A stretch of DNA of 26,396 nucleotides. Source: a bacterium (lineage in GTDB: Bacteria; JAGOBX01). The stretch spans positions 1 through 26,396 of the forward strand of contig JAKPEO010000083.1 of NCBI GenBank assembly GCA_029551925.1, given 5' to 3'. This document shows, in pieces, positions 24,634 to 26,396 of this stretch; position 1 is the stretch's first letter, and each line of letters begins with the position of its first letter. A program made the translations under genes and the position numbers. Below the pieces are notes generated by a model that worked only from the letters and a program-made list of their open reading frames with translations, ran no database searches and had not been told where the DNA came from.

Positions 24634-24884
24634 TTTTTTTATTGATTATTTTGCTTCTAAAATTTTATTTTTATTTATAAAATTAAGCGGTTGAAATAAA
24701 AAAATAAAAATTTCTTTTAAAATAAAATGCCGAATGTCTTGATAATAGCCGCAGGTATAGACCTAGTGATTGAATATTTTTTATTTGGGGCTTTTCTTAC
24801 CCCGCCTCAATTTAATATAAAAATCAGATTTATTCATATATTTGGTCTGTTAAAAATATTGGGATTTTTTAGAAATGCAGTTAT

Positions 24885-24920
24885 ATACTGTCATCACACT
24901 AAAAAAATACAGTATTTTTT
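24885..24920 (+). terminator. Putative intrinsic terminator downstream of glmS
   Basis: ATACTGT (24885-24891) pairs with ACAGTAT (24909-24915), leaving a 17-base loop, and is followed by TTTTT (24916-24920). The stem is only 7 bp and the loop is long, so this may be weak; it lies some 250 bases after the glmS stop. Confidence 0.4.
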
Positions 24921-24987
24921 ATAATTGATTTTTAATTTATTTTTTACAAATTTTAGATTATAACTCTAAATTAAATATAAAACAATT

Positions 24988-25033
24988 GCGAAAAACTGCT
25001 TTTAACATTTTAATATTAAAAGCAGTTTTTCGC
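24988..25033. terminator. Bidirectional intrinsic terminator, 18-bp perfect stem
   Basis: GCGAAAAACTGCTTTTAA (24988-25005) pairs perfectly with TTAAAAGCAGTTTTTCGC (25016-25033) around a 10-base loop. The inner CTGC/GCAG stem followed by T5 works from either strand. It lies 20 bases beyond the stop of the minus-strand surface-protein gene and also backs up glmS transcription. Confidence 0.88.
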
Positions 25034-25052
25034 TGTTAAATTTGTAATTTAT

Positions 25053-26396
25053 TTATGGTTGCACAAGATTTAATATAAATGGAACAGGAATATATGGCGC
25101 GCTTGAATATACGCCAGATGAATCTACAAATGTCGCATTATTATATTTATCAATAGCAGAAAAATAATAATAAATTTTACTTGTCCCTTCAGTAAATGAC
25201 CCGGGAATTGTATAATGATACGATGTTTGATAATCAATGTCCTGCTGCATTAACACACTACTAAAACTTCCTAATGAATCGCCGCGATACCATAATCTAA
25301 CAGTAGGCGCAGTATCGTCATTATCTTCAACTAAACAAGTAATTGTCTGCGGTTCTCCTCTATATACCGGCATAATATTATCGGGCGTAATCACTGGCGC
25401 TTGACTGCCACCAATTATTCGCGATGCAGCGCTGTGAAATGCATAAGCGCCAAAAACTTCGAGTAAATACGCTTCTGTTATTGTAATTCCGCCATAATAA
25501 TGTCCGCCAGAAGAAACTTGATTTTTTATGGCTATGTATTTTGCCGCTCTGTCATTTGCAGATGCATATAGAGATTGATAATTTATTGGAATAGTATCAA
25601 AAATATTTATAGGCGAAGACCAAGTATCGCCAAAATTTCTAAATACTACTACTGCTAATTTAGTGTCAGTAATATTTTGCAAATCAAAAAATGTATATAC
25701 GCCTGTGCAACCTGCAACAAAATCAGAAAAATATGAATTATATTTTGTATCACCAGCATTTGTTAAAAATACAGTAGTTTCAGGATTATCGCTAAAAATT
25801 GTTGTTTTTGAAAATTGCAAAGAAGATACAGCTGCAGGATCATTATGTTTTAAAATAAACATTGCGCCATTACCAAGTCCGCCAAAATTATCGTTATTAT
25901 ATCCGCCGGAATAATCATTATACAAAAGTTTAGTTGAACTGAATGTATCGCCTAAATTATCCGAATAGATCCAATAATAACCGTACCCTGATTTATAATA
26001 TGTTAAATGTAATCTATTATTGGAATCATAATTTATTTTATAAGTCCCAAGACTTTCATTAAGGTCTGGAGAATTAAGATACATTAAAGCGCCGGAATTT
26101 TGGGTTAAATTTCTGGGATTATATGATAAAGCATATTGAAACAATCTGCTACTACTACTACTATAAAAAAACAATTTTAAATTTTGATTTTTATCTGATA
26201 CAATTGTCGGATTCTGAAAATACACACTTGAAGTTTCGCATAATAAAACTACATTACCGCTATTTGATGGCAGCGCATAAATTTTTATATTAGTGTCATA
26301 ATAATCATATCTTATAATCATGATATTACCAGTTGAGTCAATACCCACATCAGATAATACATATTCTGAGGTGTCACTAAATACTGGATAATGTCC
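25053..26396 (-). CDS. Large surface/secreted protein with Asp-box (BNR-like) repeats, C-terminal part
   Basis: The frame is open to the right edge: upstream of the GTG at 26348 it continues as GHYPVFSDTSEYVLSDVG, so the true start lies outside. At least 447 residues remain. The bulk is beta-rich, with Ser, Tyr, Asn and Gly abundant, and resembles a sialidase-type beta-propeller: Asp-box-like turns SDNLGDTFSS and FRNFGDTWSSP (S-x-D/N-x-G-x-T-W/F) appear. A C-terminal domain (APTVRLWYRGD ... IYYYFSAIDKYNNATFVDSSG) resembles an Ig/fibronectin-like module that often follows such repeats. No catalytic tyrosine/arginine set of sialidases can be checked in this part. It ends LNLVQP with no recognised sorting signal. 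Probable role: an exported carbohydrate- or protein-binding surface protein. The terminator hairpin lies 20 bases downstream. Confidence 0.75.
   Translation of the reverse strand, partial: GHYPVFSDTSEYVLSDVGIDSTGNIMIIRYDYYDTNIKIYALPSNSGNVVLLCETSSVYFQNPTIVSDKNQNLKLFFYSSSSSRLFQYALSYNPRNLTQNSGALMYLNSPDLNESLGTYKINYDSNNRLHLTYYKSGYGYYWIYSDNLGDTFSSTKLLYNDYSGGYNNDNFGGLGNGAMFILKHNDPAAVSSLQFSKTTIFSDNPETTVFLTNAGDTKYNSYFSDFVAGCTGVYTFFDLQNITDTKLAVVVFRNFGDTWSSPINIFDTIPINYQSLYASANDRAAKYIAIKNQVSSGGHYYGGITITEAYLLEVFGAYAFHSAASRIIGGSQAPVITPDNIMPVYRGEPQTITCLVEDNDDTAPTVRLWYRGDSLGSFSSVLMQQDIDYQTSYHYTIPGSFTEGTSKIYYYFSAIDKYNNATFVDSSGVYSSAPYIPVPFILNLVQP

Larger units (their letters stand above)
24634..25052. other. 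Intergenic region, 419 bp, no convincing gene
   Basis: The stretch between glmS and the surface-protein gene carries terminator-like hairpins (24885-24920 and 24988-25033). Between about 24727 and 24806 it is less AT-rich than the rest, with a GGGG/CCCC pair (24787-24790 / 24800-24803) and an AGGT/ACCT pair (24753-24756 / 24761-24764). A 65-codon frame (24727-24924) has no ribosome binding site and no recognisable product. An undetected small RNA or a remnant gene is possible. Confidence 0.5.

Noticed and set aside
24661-24684. AATTTTAT/ATAAAATT inverted repeat just after glmS
   Set aside because: The stem is pure A/T, with a loop of eight bases; expected by chance in this composition and without a GC core.
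24727-24924. 65-codon plus-strand frame (MPNVLIIAAG...)
   Set aside because: No ribosome binding site, no recognised family, overlaps the hairpin-rich island and a terminator-like stem at its 3' end, and the second half changes composition. Kept only as a possible remnant.
1-26396. CRISPR arrays, tRNA and rRNA genes, insertion sequences
   Set aside because: No regularly spaced direct repeats, no recognisable tRNA or rRNA core, and no transposase or terminal inverted repeats were seen on reading the intergenic regions.

Overview
The window is a densely coded, very AT-rich stretch from an uncultured-looking bacterium using the standard code (TGA, TAA stops; TGG Trp). Signal peptides, envelope TPR proteins, a FecR-domain protein, PilZ and chemoreceptor-type proteins suggest a diderm, possibly motile bacterium with an elaborate surface. 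Nothing in the sequence fixes the phylum. Shine-Dalgarno motifs are visible before only a few genes, and several genes follow each other with 1-base stop/start overlaps.

Layout. (1) 1-4346, plus strand: a chemosensory-like trio: a receptor with a degenerate signalling tip (cut by the left edge), a CheA-type kinase core with no histidine in its first 272 residues and so no recognisable Hpt domain, and a membrane-anchored coiled-coil protein. (2) 4402-8162, plus: the ribosome-associated ABC-F ATPase EttA, a 57-residue one-helix membrane protein, and a large GT-C-like membrane protein. (3) 8192-9928, minus: a PabB-PabC fusion for p-aminobenzoate synthesis; divergent from it is a short TrmN6-like methyltransferase (10001-10600), which converges on (4) 10610-14712, minus: an operon of B12-type radical SAM protein, zinc-ribbon/FecR membrane protein and GT2 glycosyltransferase. 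(5) 14713-14909: an intergenic region holding a perfect 32-bp palindrome. (6) 14910-21040, minus: a tight six-gene operon: anchored TPR protein, PilZ protein, 96-residue unknown, FlaG-like protein, exported TPR-transglutaminase protein and glycerate kinase. (7) 21164-24633, plus: a tandem-BMC shell protein with no other shell gene nearby, an AmgK-like sugar kinase and GlmS, behind a good sigma70-type promoter. (8) 24634-25052: a 419-bp gap with two terminator-like hairpins. (9) 25053 to the right edge, minus: the C-terminal part of a large Asp-box surface protein.

The strongest candidates for something undescribed are the Hpt-less CheA-like kinase with its degenerate receptor and coiled-coil partner, and the orphan tandem-BMC protein in an operon with amino-sugar genes. 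Housekeeping calls (EttA, GlmS, PabBC, glycerate kinase) are secure; functions of the coiled-coil protein, the 96-residue protein and the 672-residue TPR protein are not recognised.
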